Of a stretch of 64,000 nucleotides of DNA, positions 1-8,418 are shown one piece after another. The stretch is from positions 1,240,001 through 1,304,000 of the forward strand of contig CAWHVG010000005.1 of the NCBI GenBank assembly GCA_963832725.1, written 5' to 3'. The notes beneath the pieces were generated by a model. It did no database searches. It was not told the origin of the DNA and saw only the letters and a program-made list of their open reading frames with translations. A program made the position numbers and the translations under genes. The DNA comes from JAEZBP01 sp963832725. Lineage in GTDB: Bacteria > Myxococcota_A > Polyangia > Polyangiales > Sandaracinaceae. Each line of letters starts with the position of its first letter. Within the stretch, counting starts at the first letter, position 1.

Positions 1-1197
1 CGGACCACGACCACTCTCGTCACGGCGAGCCTCCTCGCCGTCGCCGGCTGCGCGACCCCCGGTGTCAGCTACGAGCTACGCACGGCGCGCGACACCCTCC
101 ATCGGGCGAAAAGCGGACTCGCCGCGCACTACGAGCCCGATCAGGTGCGGCGCGCGGAGAACACCCTCCACCGCGCCGAGCAGGCTCCCCTGGGCTCGAC
201 GGAGGAGCGCGATTCGGCCTACATCGCCGACCGTCAGGCGCGCATCGCGATGGCCGAGGCCACGACGCGATTGACCCGGCAGGCACTGGCGCGCGAGGAG
301 CGCGACTACCGGCGCGAGCTGGAGCGGGCGACCATCGAGCGGGAACGCGAGCTCCGCTCGCAGCGGAGTGAGGCGGAGCGGCTGCGCGGACAGCTGGCCG
401 GCGTACACACGGAGCTGGGCGAAGTGCGCGACGAGCTGGATCGCCGCGGTCAGGCGCTCGACGAGCAGACGCAGGAGCTCGCCAGGCGCGAACGGGAGCT
501 GGCCGCGCGCGAGCAGCAGCTCCTGGCCGCGCTCCGGCAGCAGAGCGAGGCGGAGAGCGAGCTCGGCGAGGCCCGAAACGAGCTGGCGCAGGTGCGGCGC
601 GAGCTCGGGTCGGTGCGCGGAGAGCTGAACCAACGCGGTCAGCAGCTCGATCAGCGCACGCAGCAGCTCACCCGGCAGGAGCAGGAGCTGGCGGTCCGCG
701 AGCAGCAGCTCCAGGACGCGATCGCCGCGCGCGAGGAGGCCGAGCAGCGCGCCCGCCAGGCGATGGAGGCGGTGGCGCGCACCGCCAGCGTGCGCGAGGA
801 GAACGGCGTCACCATCGTGACCCTCTCGGGCGAGGTCCTCTTCGAGTACGACCAGGCCGACCTACGGCCGATGGCGCGGCAGCGGCTGCGCTCGGTCGCC
901 AACGCGCTGAAAGCCCAGCCCGGCACGACGATCGTGATCGAGGGTCACACCGACGACCACGGGAGCGAGCAGTACAACCACGATCTCTCGGCTCGCCGGG
1001 CGGAGGCCGTACGTCGCTTCCTGATCGAGGAGGGCGTCGCCGGGAGTCGGATTCGAGCCGAGGGGCTCGGCGAGTCCCAGCCTGTCGCGACCAACGCCAC
1101 GCCCGAAGGCCGCGCCAACAACCGGCGCGTGGAGATCGTGATCCGTCCCCAAGAGGAGCAGCGCGTGAGCGCGCTCGGTCCGGGCGAGCACGGATGA
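1..1197 (+). CDS. OmpA-family lipoprotein with long coiled coil (5' end cut by window)
   Basis: Probably an outer-membrane lipoprotein that anchors the envelope to peptidoglycan. The reading frame is open from base 1. The first residues look like the end of a lipoprotein signal with lipobox-like VAGC at about residues 14-17, so only a few codons are missing. A DUF4398-like helical stretch (residues about 25-75) is followed by a Glu/Gln/Arg-rich coiled coil (about 80-260). The C-terminal OmpA domain carries FEYDQADLRP, IEGHTDDHGS and NNRRVEIVI, the usual peptidoglycan-binding segments. The stop is followed directly by a strong hairpin. The family call is secure; the substrate is inferred from the family. 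Confidence 0.9.
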   Translation, partial: RTTTTLVTASLLAVAGCATPGVSYELRTARDTLHRAKSGLAAHYEPDQVRRAENTLHRAEQAPLGSTEERDSAYIADRQARIAMAEATTRLTRQALAREERDYRRELERATIERERELRSQRSEAERLRGQLAGVHTELGEVRDELDRRGQALDEQTQELARRERELAAREQQLLAALRQQSEAESELGEARNELAQVRRELGSVRGELNQRGQQLDQRTQQLTRQEQELAVREQQLQDAIAAREEAEQRARQAMEAVARTASVREENGVTIVTLSGEVLFEYDQADLRPMARQRLRSVANALKAQPGTTIVIEGHTDDHGSEQYNHDLSARRAEAVRRFLIEEGVAGSRIRAEGLGESQPVATNATPEGRANNRRVEIVIRPQEEQRVSALGPGEHG

Positions 1198-1205
1198 GCG
1201 CGACG

Positions 1206-1255
1206 ACGAAAAGCGAGCCTGCCCTCCGATGGATGGATGCAGGCTCGCTTTCGTC
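1206..1255. terminator. Bidirectional hairpin terminator between OmpA-like gene and trxA
   Basis: The arms AAAGCGAGCCTGC (1210-1222) and GCAGGCTCGCTTT (1239-1251) pair perfectly over 13 bp around a 16-nt loop. The pairing extends outward through GACGA/TCGTC with one bulged A. A-rich and T-rich ends give U-tracts on both strands. It lies 10 bases after the upstream stop and serves convergent genes. Confidence 0.75.
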
Positions 1256-1351
1256 CGTGCCGCGAGAGCGCACCAGCGCGAGACGCAGCGACGACCGAGG
1301 CCTCGCCCGCGATCCGCGGAGCGAGGCCTCGTCAGGTGGCGCGCGGGCGCG

Positions 1352-1681
1352 TCAGAGCGCGTTGGTCAGCAGCTGGCTGAGGCGCGTCTTGGGCGCCATC
1401 CCCACCTGCTGGCCGACGACCTCGCCACCCTTGAAGACGAGGATGGTCGGGACGCCGCGGATCTGGAAGCGGCGCGCCGTGTCCGGGCTCTCGTCGATGT
1501 CGAGCTTCACGACCTTGGCGCGGCCTTCGTACTCGTCCGCGAGCTGGTCGACCAGCGGCGCGATCTGACGACAGGGCCCACACCACGTCGCGGTGAAGTC
1601 GACCAGCACCGGCACGCCGGACTGCACGACCTCTTGATCGAAGTTGATATCGTTGACGGCTACGACGTTCTTGCCTGCCAT
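1352..1681 (-). CDS. trxA: Thioredoxin
   Basis: Cytoplasmic thiol-disulfide oxidoreductase of 109 residues, the normal family length. The active site reads ATWCGPCRQI (WCGPC at about residues 32-36), and the conserved cis-proline loop is RGVPTILVF. The start is ATG, with AGGGAG seven bases upstream. It stands alone, convergent with the OmpA-type gene. A second hairpin-forming pair of CGAGGCCTCG palindromes (1296-1305 and 1322-1331) lies just past the stop and may help end transcription. Identification is secure. Confidence 0.97.
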   Translation of the reverse strand: MAGKNVVAVNDINFDQEVVQSGVPVLVDFTATWCGPCRQIAPLVDQLADEYEGRAKVVKLDIDESPDTARRFQIRGVPTILVFKGGEVVGQQVGMAPKTRLSQLLTNAL

Positions 1682-1803
1682 GAGTTACTCCCTGTCGACG
1701 AGCATGGTCTGAGAGATCCACGGCCCCGCTGTCAATCGGACGCGCCCCCCGAACACACACGGCGCGTGACGATTCGGACGCATGCGCGGTACCCTGGAGG
1801 ACT

Positions 1804-2223
1804 ATGCGGGACAACCGCCTCTTCGTTCCCCAGCACATGCTGGACCAGTGGCTCTCCGAGGAGCGCGTCGAGGTCGAGGGCGAGGTCATGATCACCAAGC
1901 CGGAAGGCCAGCGCTTCACGTTGACCACGGCCGTCCTCTTCAAGGACGAGGTGACCGGGAGCCCCGACGCGCACGACCTGCTCGGACGGGTGAAGGATCT
2001 CGAGCAGCTCGCGGAGCTCGGCGCCGAGCATTACGCGGACTCGGTGATCCTGGGCGACAACGCCTACCAGGTGGTCGAGGGCTTCGCGGGAACGCTCATC
2101 CGCGAGCCGGAGGAAGAGGGCGTGGCCATCGGGTCCTCGTTGGCCGGAGCGGCGCGCGCGGCGCTCGGCGAGGGGGGGACGGGGGAGATCGATCTCCTGG
2201 CGCGCTTCCTCGAGCGCAGCTGA
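1804..2223 (+). CDS. Conserved hypothetical protein, 139 aa
   Basis: I do not recognise this protein. It is soluble, acidic and has no signal peptide or membrane segment. The start is supported by GGAGG at 1796-1800, three bases before the ATG. Visible stretches include LFVPQHMLDQWLSEERVEVE near the N terminus, which resembles the opening of small Myxococcota proteins that sit before PilZ-like or regulatory folds, but no motif is decisive. A charged helix around residues 60-75 is followed by a Gly/Ala linker and a short terminal helix. It precedes the heme-biosynthesis cluster by about 100 bases on the same strand and may or may not belong to that transcript. Confidence 0.7.
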   Translation: MRDNRLFVPQHMLDQWLSEERVEVEGEVMITKPEGQRFTLTTAVLFKDEVTGSPDAHDLLGRVKDLEQLAELGAEHYADSVILGDNAYQVVEGFAGTLIREPEEEGVAIGSSLAGAARAALGEGGTGEIDLLARFLERS

Positions 2224-2325
2224 GGGCGCGCTCGCCAGGCGCCGGCGGACCTGGAATGCTACGCATGGACCGGCGGACGTGAGCATGCGCAGGCGAGATC
2301 GGCGAGCCGAGACGGGAGAGACGCC

Positions 2326-3135
2326 ATGGTGATGGCCCTCTTCGCCGTCACGGCGCTGCTCTACGCGGTCGCGAGCGGGCTCTACGCGCACTTCCTCGCC
2401 CGCGGCGCCGAGCCGACCGCGAAGGCGGCGGCGCGCACCCTCGGCGCGGCGGTCGTGAGCCACATCGCTTTTCTGGCGGGCAACTTCGCGCGCTTCGGCC
2501 ACGTCCCGACCGCCGACATCCACCAAGCGTTGGCGGTGATGTCGCTGGTCGTGGTGCTCGTCTTCCTGATCACGGTCCGCAAGCGTGCTCGGCTCCGTGT
2601 GCTCGGCGCGTTCATCACTCCGGTGACCCTCCTGCTCTTCCTGGGCGCGGCGTTCCGGCGCGGCGTCGGGCCCGTCCCGGAAGGTGTGCGCTCGGCGCTC
2701 CTGCCGCTGCACGTGCTGGTGAACGTCCTCGGCCTGGCCGCGTTCGCGTTCGCGTTCGCCGCCGCCCTCGCCTACCTCATCCAGGAGCGGCAGCTCCGCC
2801 AGAAGAAGCTGGGCGGCCTCTTCGAGCGCCTGCCTCCGCTCGACGTCCTGGACTCCATCGGCCTCAAGGCGGTGCTGGTCGGCTTCCCGCTTCTGACCGC
2901 CGGCGTGGTCACCGGGACCATCTGGGCGGTCCGCCTCAACCCCAGCTCGTTCGCGCTCTCGGCGGCGCAGGGCTTCGGTCTCCTGGCGTGGCTCCTCTTC
3001 GCCGGCGTGCTGCTCCTGCGGGTCGCGGCCGGATGGCGCGGGCGCAAGGCGGCCATCGGGACCATGCTGGGGTTCCTCTGCACCATGGCGGTGTTGGTCG
3101 GGTACGTGTTGCGGGGCAATGGAGGCGTGGGCTGA
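2326..3135 (+). CDS. hemX: HemX/CcsA-like integral membrane protein
   Basis: Polytopic membrane protein of 269 residues with about eight hydrophobic helices, of the CcsA/CcmC/HemX superfamily. A His follows the third helix segment (PTADIHQALAVM) and another lies in SALLPLHVLVNVLG; such histidines usually bind heme in this superfamily. Its stop overlaps the hemA start as TGATG, which ties it to heme synthesis; hemX genes upstream of hemA are thought to modulate glutamyl-tRNA reductase or handle heme. The tryptophan-rich WWD motif of true CcmC/CcsA is absent, so HemX is the better name. The ATG at 2326 has GGGAGAGA just upstream. Confidence 0.75.
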   Translation: MVMALFAVTALLYAVASGLYAHFLARGAEPTAKAAARTLGAAVVSHIAFLAGNFARFGHVPTADIHQALAVMSLVVVLVFLITVRKRARLRVLGAFITPVTLLLFLGAAFRRGVGPVPEGVRSALLPLHVLVNVLGLAAFAFAFAAALAYLIQERQLRQKKLGGLFERLPPLDVLDSIGLKAVLVGFPLLTAGVVTGTIWAVRLNPSSFALSAAQGFGLLAWLLFAGVLLLRVAAGWRGRKAAIGTMLGFLCTMAVLVGYVLRGNGGVG

Positions 3136-4461
3136 TGTCCGCCAGCGATCTCCTCGTCATCGGGATGAGCCACCGTTCGTCGCCCGTCGCCTTGCGCGAG
3201 CGACTCGCGGTCGAAGGCGAAGCGCTGGTCGGCGCCGTGCGCGGACTGGTCGAGCAGACCCACCTCTCGGAGGCACTCCTGCTCAGCACCTGCAATCGCG
3301 TGGAGATCTACGCCGGCACCGACGAGCGAGGCATCGGCGCAGAGCTGCGGCGCTGGCTGGCCGACCGGGCCGGCGAGACCGTGGACGGGTTCCTCTACGA
3401 GCACCGCGGTGAGGACGCGACGCGCCACGCCTTCCGCGTCGCCTCCAGCCTCGACTCGATGGTCGTCGGCGAGCCGCAGATCCTCGGCCAGGTGAAGGAA
3501 GCGTTCGCGGCGGCCAAGGCGGCCGGCGTCTGCGGCGGGCTCCTGGAGCGCTGCTTGACCACCGCGTTCGGCGTGGCCAAGCGGGTCCGGAGCGAGACCG
3601 AGATCGCAGCCGGCTCCGTGAGCGTCAGCTCGGTGGCCAGCGATCTCGCGCGCAAGATCTTCGGCGATCTCGAAGGCCGCCGGGTCCTGCTGGTGGGCGC
3701 CGGCGAGATGGGCGAGCAGGCGGCCAAGCACTTGAAGAAGAGCGGCGCCTCGCTCTACGTGGTCAACCGGAGCCGCGAGAAAGCGGACGCGCTGGCGAAC
3801 GAGCACGGCGGACACGCGCAAAACCTGGAGGCGCTCGCCACCGAGCTCGCCCACGCCGACGTCGTCATCGCCTCGACCTCGAGCCAGCGCTTCGTGATCA
3901 CGCACGAGCTGATGCGCGGGGTGACCAAGGCGCGGCGGCACCGACCGCTCTTCTTGATCGACATCGCCGTGCCGCGCGACGTGGATCCGCGCGTCGGCGA
4001 CATGGACAACGTCTTCCTCTACGACGTGGACGATCTCTCCAAGGTCGCGGAGGAGAACCTCAGCGCCCGCCAGCGCGAGGCCGAGAAAGCCGAGGCCATC
4101 GTCGCGCGCGGAGGTGCTGGCGTTCGAGAAATGGCGGCGCACGAGCCAGCTCACCCCGACCATCGTCGGGCTGCGCGAGCGTGTGCGCGACGTGCTGAGC
4201 GGCGAGCTCGCGCGGACCCTGCCCCGCCTGGACGGGCTCAGCGACGCCGAGCGGCGCTCGCTGGAGAAGATGATCGACGCGATGACGAACAAGCTACTGC
4301 ACCGGGCCATCTCCGAGCTGAAGGCCGGCGCCGACACGCCGGACGGCAAGGTCCTGTTGGAGGCCACGCGGCGCCTCTTCGACCTCGAGATCGAGCGCCA
4401 CCCCGAAGAGCCGGCGGTCGCCGTCTCGATGGAGCACCGGCGTGGGAAGGTGGCGTCGTGA
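3135..4461 (+). CDS. hemA: Glutamyl-tRNA reductase, frameshifted near 4110
   Basis: Catalyses the NADPH-dependent reduction of glutamyl-tRNA(Glu) to glutamate-1-semialdehyde, the first step of the C5 heme pathway. The catalytic Cys is in LLSTCNRVEIYAG, followed by GEPQILGQVKEA and the dinucleotide site VLLVGAGEMGEQ. The frame breaks after EAIVAR: one extra G in GCGCGCGGAGG (4108-4111) moves the C-terminal dimerisation domain (VLAFEKWRRTSQLTPTIV) into the next frame. With one base removed the protein is about 441 residues, normal for the family. The gene is essential in this pathway, so an assembly error is far more likely than a real mutation. Its stop overlaps the hemC start (GTGA). Confidence 0.93.
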
Positions 4462-5456
4462 AGATCCGCATCGCCACCCGCAAGAGCCCCCTCGCGCTCG
4501 CGCAGACGCGCTGGGTCGCCGAGCGTATCCGCGCGCACCGCCCTGACGTCGAGATCGAGGAGGTCCTGGTCATGACCAAGGGCGACATCGTCATCGACAA
4601 GCCACTCGCGAAGATCGGCGGCAAGGGCCTCTTCATCAGCGAGGTCGAGGCCACGCTCCTCGACGGGCGGGCGGAGCTCGCCGTGCACTCGATGAAGGAC
4701 GTCCCCGACGAGCTGGCAGAGGAGATGGCCATCCTCTGCGTGCCCGAACGCGAGGATCCGCGCGACGTGCTGGTGACGCCGGACGGGCGCGAGCTCTCGG
4801 AGCTGACCCGCGGCGCGACAATCGGGACGAGCTCGCTGCGGCGCTCCTGCCAGCTCCGCGCGGCGCGGCCCGACGTCGCCTTCGCCGTCCTGCGCGGCAA
4901 CGTGGGGACGCGGCTGAGCAAGCTGGACCGCGGCGACTTCGACGCCATCGTGCTCGCCTACGCCGGGATGAAGCGGCTGGAGCTCGATCGGGAGCGGCCG
5001 CTCTGGGCCATCCCGCCGGAGACCTCCATCCCGGCCGTCGGCCAGGGCGCGCTGGGCATCGAGGGGCGCGCGGACGACCCGGAGCTGCTCGCGCTCCTCG
5101 CCCCGCTCGAGCACGGCCCGACGCGGCTCGCGGTCGAGGCGGAGCGCGGGTACCTGAGCCGCCTGCAGGGGAGCTGCACCACGCCGATCGCCGCCTTCGC
5201 GCGCTTCGACGACGACGGCGAGACCCGCATGCGCGTCGACGGCATGGTCGGCTCGGTCGACGGCGACGAGGTGCTGAACGCGTCGGTGGACGGCTACGTC
5301 GACGCGCGCGATCACGCCGAGCGCCTGCAGCAGGCGATGAGGAAAGGCGTCGAGCTCGCCGAGATGATGCTCGACCGCGGCGCCGCCGAGCTGATCGCGC
5401 GAGCCAAGAGCGCCGAGGATCCCTACAAGATGGGTCCCTACGGCCGCCTGCACTGA
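4458..5456 (+). CDS. hemC: Porphobilinogen deaminase (hydroxymethylbilane synthase)
   Basis: Joins four porphobilinogen molecules into hydroxymethylbilane in the cytoplasm. Complete at 332 residues. The N-terminal IRIATRKSPLALAQTRW, the substrate-site segment AVHSMKDVP and IGTSSLRRSCQL are all present. The dipyrromethane-cofactor Cys lies in LQGSCTTPIAAF. It begins with GTG overlapping the hemA stop, so translation is coupled within a hemX-hemA-hemC unit. No hemB or hemD follows; the next bases enter a tandem repeat array. Confidence 0.97.
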   Translation: MKIRIATRKSPLALAQTRWVAERIRAHRPDVEIEEVLVMTKGDIVIDKPLAKIGGKGLFISEVEATLLDGRAELAVHSMKDVPDELAEEMAILCVPEREDPRDVLVTPDGRELSELTRGATIGTSSLRRSCQLRAARPDVAFAVLRGNVGTRLSKLDRGDFDAIVLAYAGMKRLELDRERPLWAIPPETSIPAVGQGALGIEGRADDPELLALLAPLEHGPTRLAVEAERGYLSRLQGSCTTPIAAFARFDDDGETRMRVDGMVGSVDGDEVLNASVDGYVDARDHAERLQQAMRKGVELAEMMLDRGAAELIARAKSAEDPYKMGPYGRLH

Positions 5457-5463
5457 GCGCGCG

Positions 5464-5932
5464 GCGCGCGACCGCCGCGGGGCGCTCTCCCACTTCGGGA
5501 GACGCCCTCCCGGGTGATGCGAGCCCGTCGTGCGTTTTACACGACGGGCGCGCAGCGGACGCGAGCGCGACGCGTGACCCACGGCAGGGGCGCCCGACCG
5601 CCGCGAACCGGCCCGCCGAGCGGGGGACCGGCGCGCGACCGCCGCGGGGCGCTCTCCCACTTCGGGAGACGCCCTCCCGAGCGATGCGAGCCCGTCGTGC
5701 GTTTTACACGACGGGCGCGCGGCGGCCGCGAGCGCGACGCGCGACCCACGGCAGGGGCGCCGACCGCCGCGGACCGGCCCGCCGAGCGGGGGACCGGCGC
5801 GCGACCGCCGCGAAGCACTCTCCCACTTCGAGGGACGCCCTCCCCAGCGATGCGAGCCCGTCGCGCGTTTTACACGACGGGCGCGCGACGGCCGCGAGCG
5901 CGACGCGCGACGCACGGCAGGGGCGGGAACGC
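5464..5932. repeat. Three tandem 166-167 bp intergenic repeats with conserved hairpins
   Basis: Three head-to-tail copies begin at about 5464, 5631 and 5797; the third is truncated. The period is 167 then 166 bases. Each copy carries CTCCC-ACTTC-GGGAG (a small stem) and then GCCCGTCGTG-CGTTTTA-CACGACGGGC, a perfect 10-bp stem with a 7-nt loop in copies 1 (5523-5549) and 2 (5690-5716) and one mismatch in copy 3. The array fills the 500-base gap between hemC and the PLC-X gene. No credible coding sequence runs through it. It may be a multicopy intergenic element or a structured RNA; the first hairpin could also terminate hemC transcription. Confidence 0.85.
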
Positions 5933-5960
5933 CTTCGTGCGGTGTCGGCGCTGTGAGAGA

Positions 5961-6944
5961 ATGGGAAGGGTGCGACGTCACATGGCGATGATCCCGGCGC
6001 TCTCCGTCGCGTTGGCGCTGGCCTGCTCCGACGCGGGCCCGAGCGACGGCGGGATGGACGCCGCAGCGCGGGACGCCGGCACCGACGCCGGCCCGCGCGA
6101 CGCGGGACACGACGCGGGCGCCGACGCCGGACCTCGCTGCGAGCCGGCATCTGGCCTGCCGGATCCGCTGGTCTGCAACGGCCACGCGGAGCTCTGCGAC
6201 CGCGCCTACGACGCCGTCTCCTTCCCGACGACGCACAACGCGATGAGCAACGACGAGGACGGATGGACGGCGCCCAACCAGGACTACAACATGTGGCGGC
6301 AGCTCCAGGACGGCGTGCGCGGCTTCATGATCGACACCTGGATGAACGACGGTGAGCCCTACCTCTGCCACCGCTTCTGCCAGTTCGGGAGCCGGCCTCT
6401 CGTCGACGCGCTGGTCGAGCTCCGCTGGTTCATGGACTGCAACCCGGCCGAGGTGATCACGCTGATCATCGAGGCGCACATCGACGAGCCGACGACGGCG
6501 ACGGCGTTCGAGCAGGCCGGGCTGATGCCCTACGTCAGCCTGCAGGCGCTCGGCGATCCCTGGCCGACGCTGCGGGAGATGATTGAGAGCGGCCGGCGGC
6601 TGGTGGTGTTCACCGAGAGCTCCGAGGTCAGCTTGCCCTGGTATCACTACGCCTATGCGTTCGCGTGGGACAACCCCTACGCCGCGATGACGCCGAGCGA
6701 TTTGAGCTGCGACTTGAACCGCGGCTCCCGCGACAACTCCATCTTCATCTTGAACCACTTCCTCACGGCGCCCATCGCGATGCGCTCGCTGGCCGAGATG
6801 GTCAACTACGACCCTGGCTTCCTCGACCACGCCCAGCGCTGCCAGACCGAGACCGGACAGCTCCCCAACTTCCCGACGGTCGACTTCTACGACGTCGGCG
6901 ACCTCTTCACCGTCGTCGACAGCCTGAACGGCTTCACGCCCTGA
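5961..6944 (+). CDS. Secreted lipoprotein with PI-specific phospholipase C X-domain
   Basis: Probably a surface or periplasmic phosphodiesterase of the PLC-like superfamily. The N terminus MGRVRRHMAMIPALSVALALAC is a lipoprotein signal ending in the lipobox LALAC. A flexible linker rich in repeated Asp-Ala-Gly (residues about 25-60) follows, typical of Sandaracinus-type exported proteins. The catalytic region shows FPTTHNAMS (first His), GVRGFMIDTW and YLCHRFCQFG (second His). No Y domain is seen, as expected for bacterial enzymes. Length is 327 residues. An alternative ATG at 5982 is possible, but the first keeps the charged n-region. It converges with the patatin gene, seven bases away. Confidence 0.82.
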   Translation: MGRVRRHMAMIPALSVALALACSDAGPSDGGMDAAARDAGTDAGPRDAGHDAGADAGPRCEPASGLPDPLVCNGHAELCDRAYDAVSFPTTHNAMSNDEDGWTAPNQDYNMWRQLQDGVRGFMIDTWMNDGEPYLCHRFCQFGSRPLVDALVELRWFMDCNPAEVITLIIEAHIDEPTTATAFEQAGLMPYVSLQALGDPWPTLREMIESGRRLVVFTESSEVSLPWYHYAYAFAWDNPYAAMTPSDLSCDLNRGSRDNSIFILNHFLTAPIAMRSLAEMVNYDPGFLDHAQRCQTETGQLPNFPTVDFYDVGDLFTVVDSLNGFTP

Positions 6945-6951
6945 GGGCGGA

Positions 6952-8179
6952 TCAGCCCGCCGCCGCGGCCGACTCATCGGCGAGGAAGAAGGCCTCGATC
7001 TCGGCGGCGCGGGCGAGCGCGTCGCCGCGGCCGAGCTCGATGAGGTCGCGGGCGAAGTCGCCGTCGAAGAGCACGAAGCTCAAGAGATCCGCCTCGAGAT
7101 CCGCGCCCAGCTCCGAGAGGCGCGAGACGATCAGCCCGGAGAGGGTCCCGCTCGGCGCGCGACGCGCGTGCTGGTGCGCCATCTTGCCGATGTCGGCCGA
7201 GGGCCGGAACACGAGGGTCTCGAGGCGCTCGTAGGGGCGGCCGCGGGTCTCGGTGAGCACGCTGCGGATGCGCTCGAGCGCGTCCGGATCGAGCGTGTCG
7301 TCGAGCGCGCCGATCAGGCTGTTGAAGCCGTCGAGGACCTGGAGGTCGTAGCGGACGGGGTCGAGCAGGAGCGCGTTGAGCACCTTGCCGAGCAAGAAGA
7401 CCGGGCTCGGGTAGGCGTGGACGTTGGCGTCGGCCTCGGGCGTGGCGGCGTCGACGTAGCTCGCGCCGGGATGGAGCAGCGAGACCACGGCGAGCTTGCG
7501 CGCGCCGCAGCGGATGGCGGGCGCGATCGGCGTGTTGAAGCGGACCCCACCGTCGCAGTAGAAGCGGGCGCCGATCCGCCGGGCCGGGAAGAGGAGCGGG
7601 ATGGCGGCGGAGGCCAGCACGTGGCGGGAGTCGATCTGCGCCTCGCGCACCACTCGCCGCGGGTCGCGCGACGGAGAGAAGTGCTCACCTTCGGCCAGCT
7701 CGGAGAACATCGTGGTGCGGCCGGTCGAGATTCTCGAGCGCCGCCACGATCAGCGCTCTCACGATGCCCTTCTGCACGTTGTCGTGCAGCCGCGGGTAGG
7801 GGATCCCGGTCTCCACCAGCGCTTCGAGCGCGCGCGGGTCGAGGAGCGAACGCCCCCAGCGCTCGTCTCCCTCGCCGCGCAAGCGCGCCAGCCTGGCCCC
7901 GAGGCGAGCGCCGAGCACGAAGCGAAGCGGGTCGAGCGAGAGATGCTTCGAGAGCTCGAGGCCGCGCCAGTGCGCGAGCAGGCCCTCGACGTGCATGTCC
8001 GGTCGGTCGGCGTGGGTGGCCAGCCAGGTGGCGTTGATCGCGCCGACCGAGGTGCCCGTGAACACGTCGAAGGGCGCCCGCGAAGCGCCGTGCCGGGCCA
8101 ACACCTCGACCATCCCTGCGACGACACCCGCCTCGTACGCGCCACGCGCGCCGCCGCCGGAGAGCACGATTCCGGTCAT
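6952..8179 (-). CDS. Patatin-like phospholipase, frameshifted at 7729-7733
   Basis: Serine hydrolase of the patatin family, probably releasing fatty acids from phospholipids. It has the oxyanion loop SGGGARGAYEAG, the nucleophile motif GTSVG and the catalytic Asp in YCDGGVRFNTPI, giving a complete Ser-Asp dyad. The frame is broken between ALIVAALE and TTMFSELAEG. The break is at GATTC (7729-7733); reading GATC restores LEISTGRTTMFSEL. The repaired protein has about 408 residues. I chose ATG 8179, giving MTGIVLSGGG, over the upstream GTG at 8200. A TAAGAT -10-like element lies at 8209-8214 on this strand. Confidence 0.88.
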
Positions 8180-8342
8180 CGGAGCCAACGTCCTCGACAC
8201 GGGACGATCTTAGCAGCGGTTGGGGTGGCGGTCCTCAGCGCAGATTGGCGCCACGCGACTTCGCCGCAGACCGTCTCGGTCGCTCGATGCGTGACGCCCG
8301 ACGACGCGAAAGGTGGCGGAGCCGAGCTGACCGAGCGCGCGA

Positions 8343-8410
8343 GGCCCCTCGCGAACGAGAGGCCCCCCCGACATGAGCGCTCGCCACTGGCCCCTCGCGA
8401 ACGAGAGGCC
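8343..8410. terminator. Duplicated hairpin after the efflux operon
   Basis: Two identical 22-base units, at 8343-8364 and 8389-8410, each fold as a 9-bp stem (one C-A mismatch) around a CGAA loop: GGCCCCTCG-CGAA-CGAGAGGCC. They sit directly after the stop of the RND gene (8419, leftward) with a period of 46. There is no U-tract, so if they end transcription they do so as paired strong hairpins. Confidence 0.5.
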
Positions 8411-8418
8411 ACCGAACG

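Noticed and set aside
3135..5456. hemA-hemC natural fusion
   Set aside because: The two happen to be in the same frame only because of the shift near 4110. The true hemA end overlaps the hemC GTG, as in a normal operon.
2772..6977. A 1401-residue open frame on the minus strand
   Set aside because: It is antisense to hemX-hemA-hemC, the repeats and the PLC-X gene, and its composition reflects GC-rich shadow translation. It has no domain or start signal.
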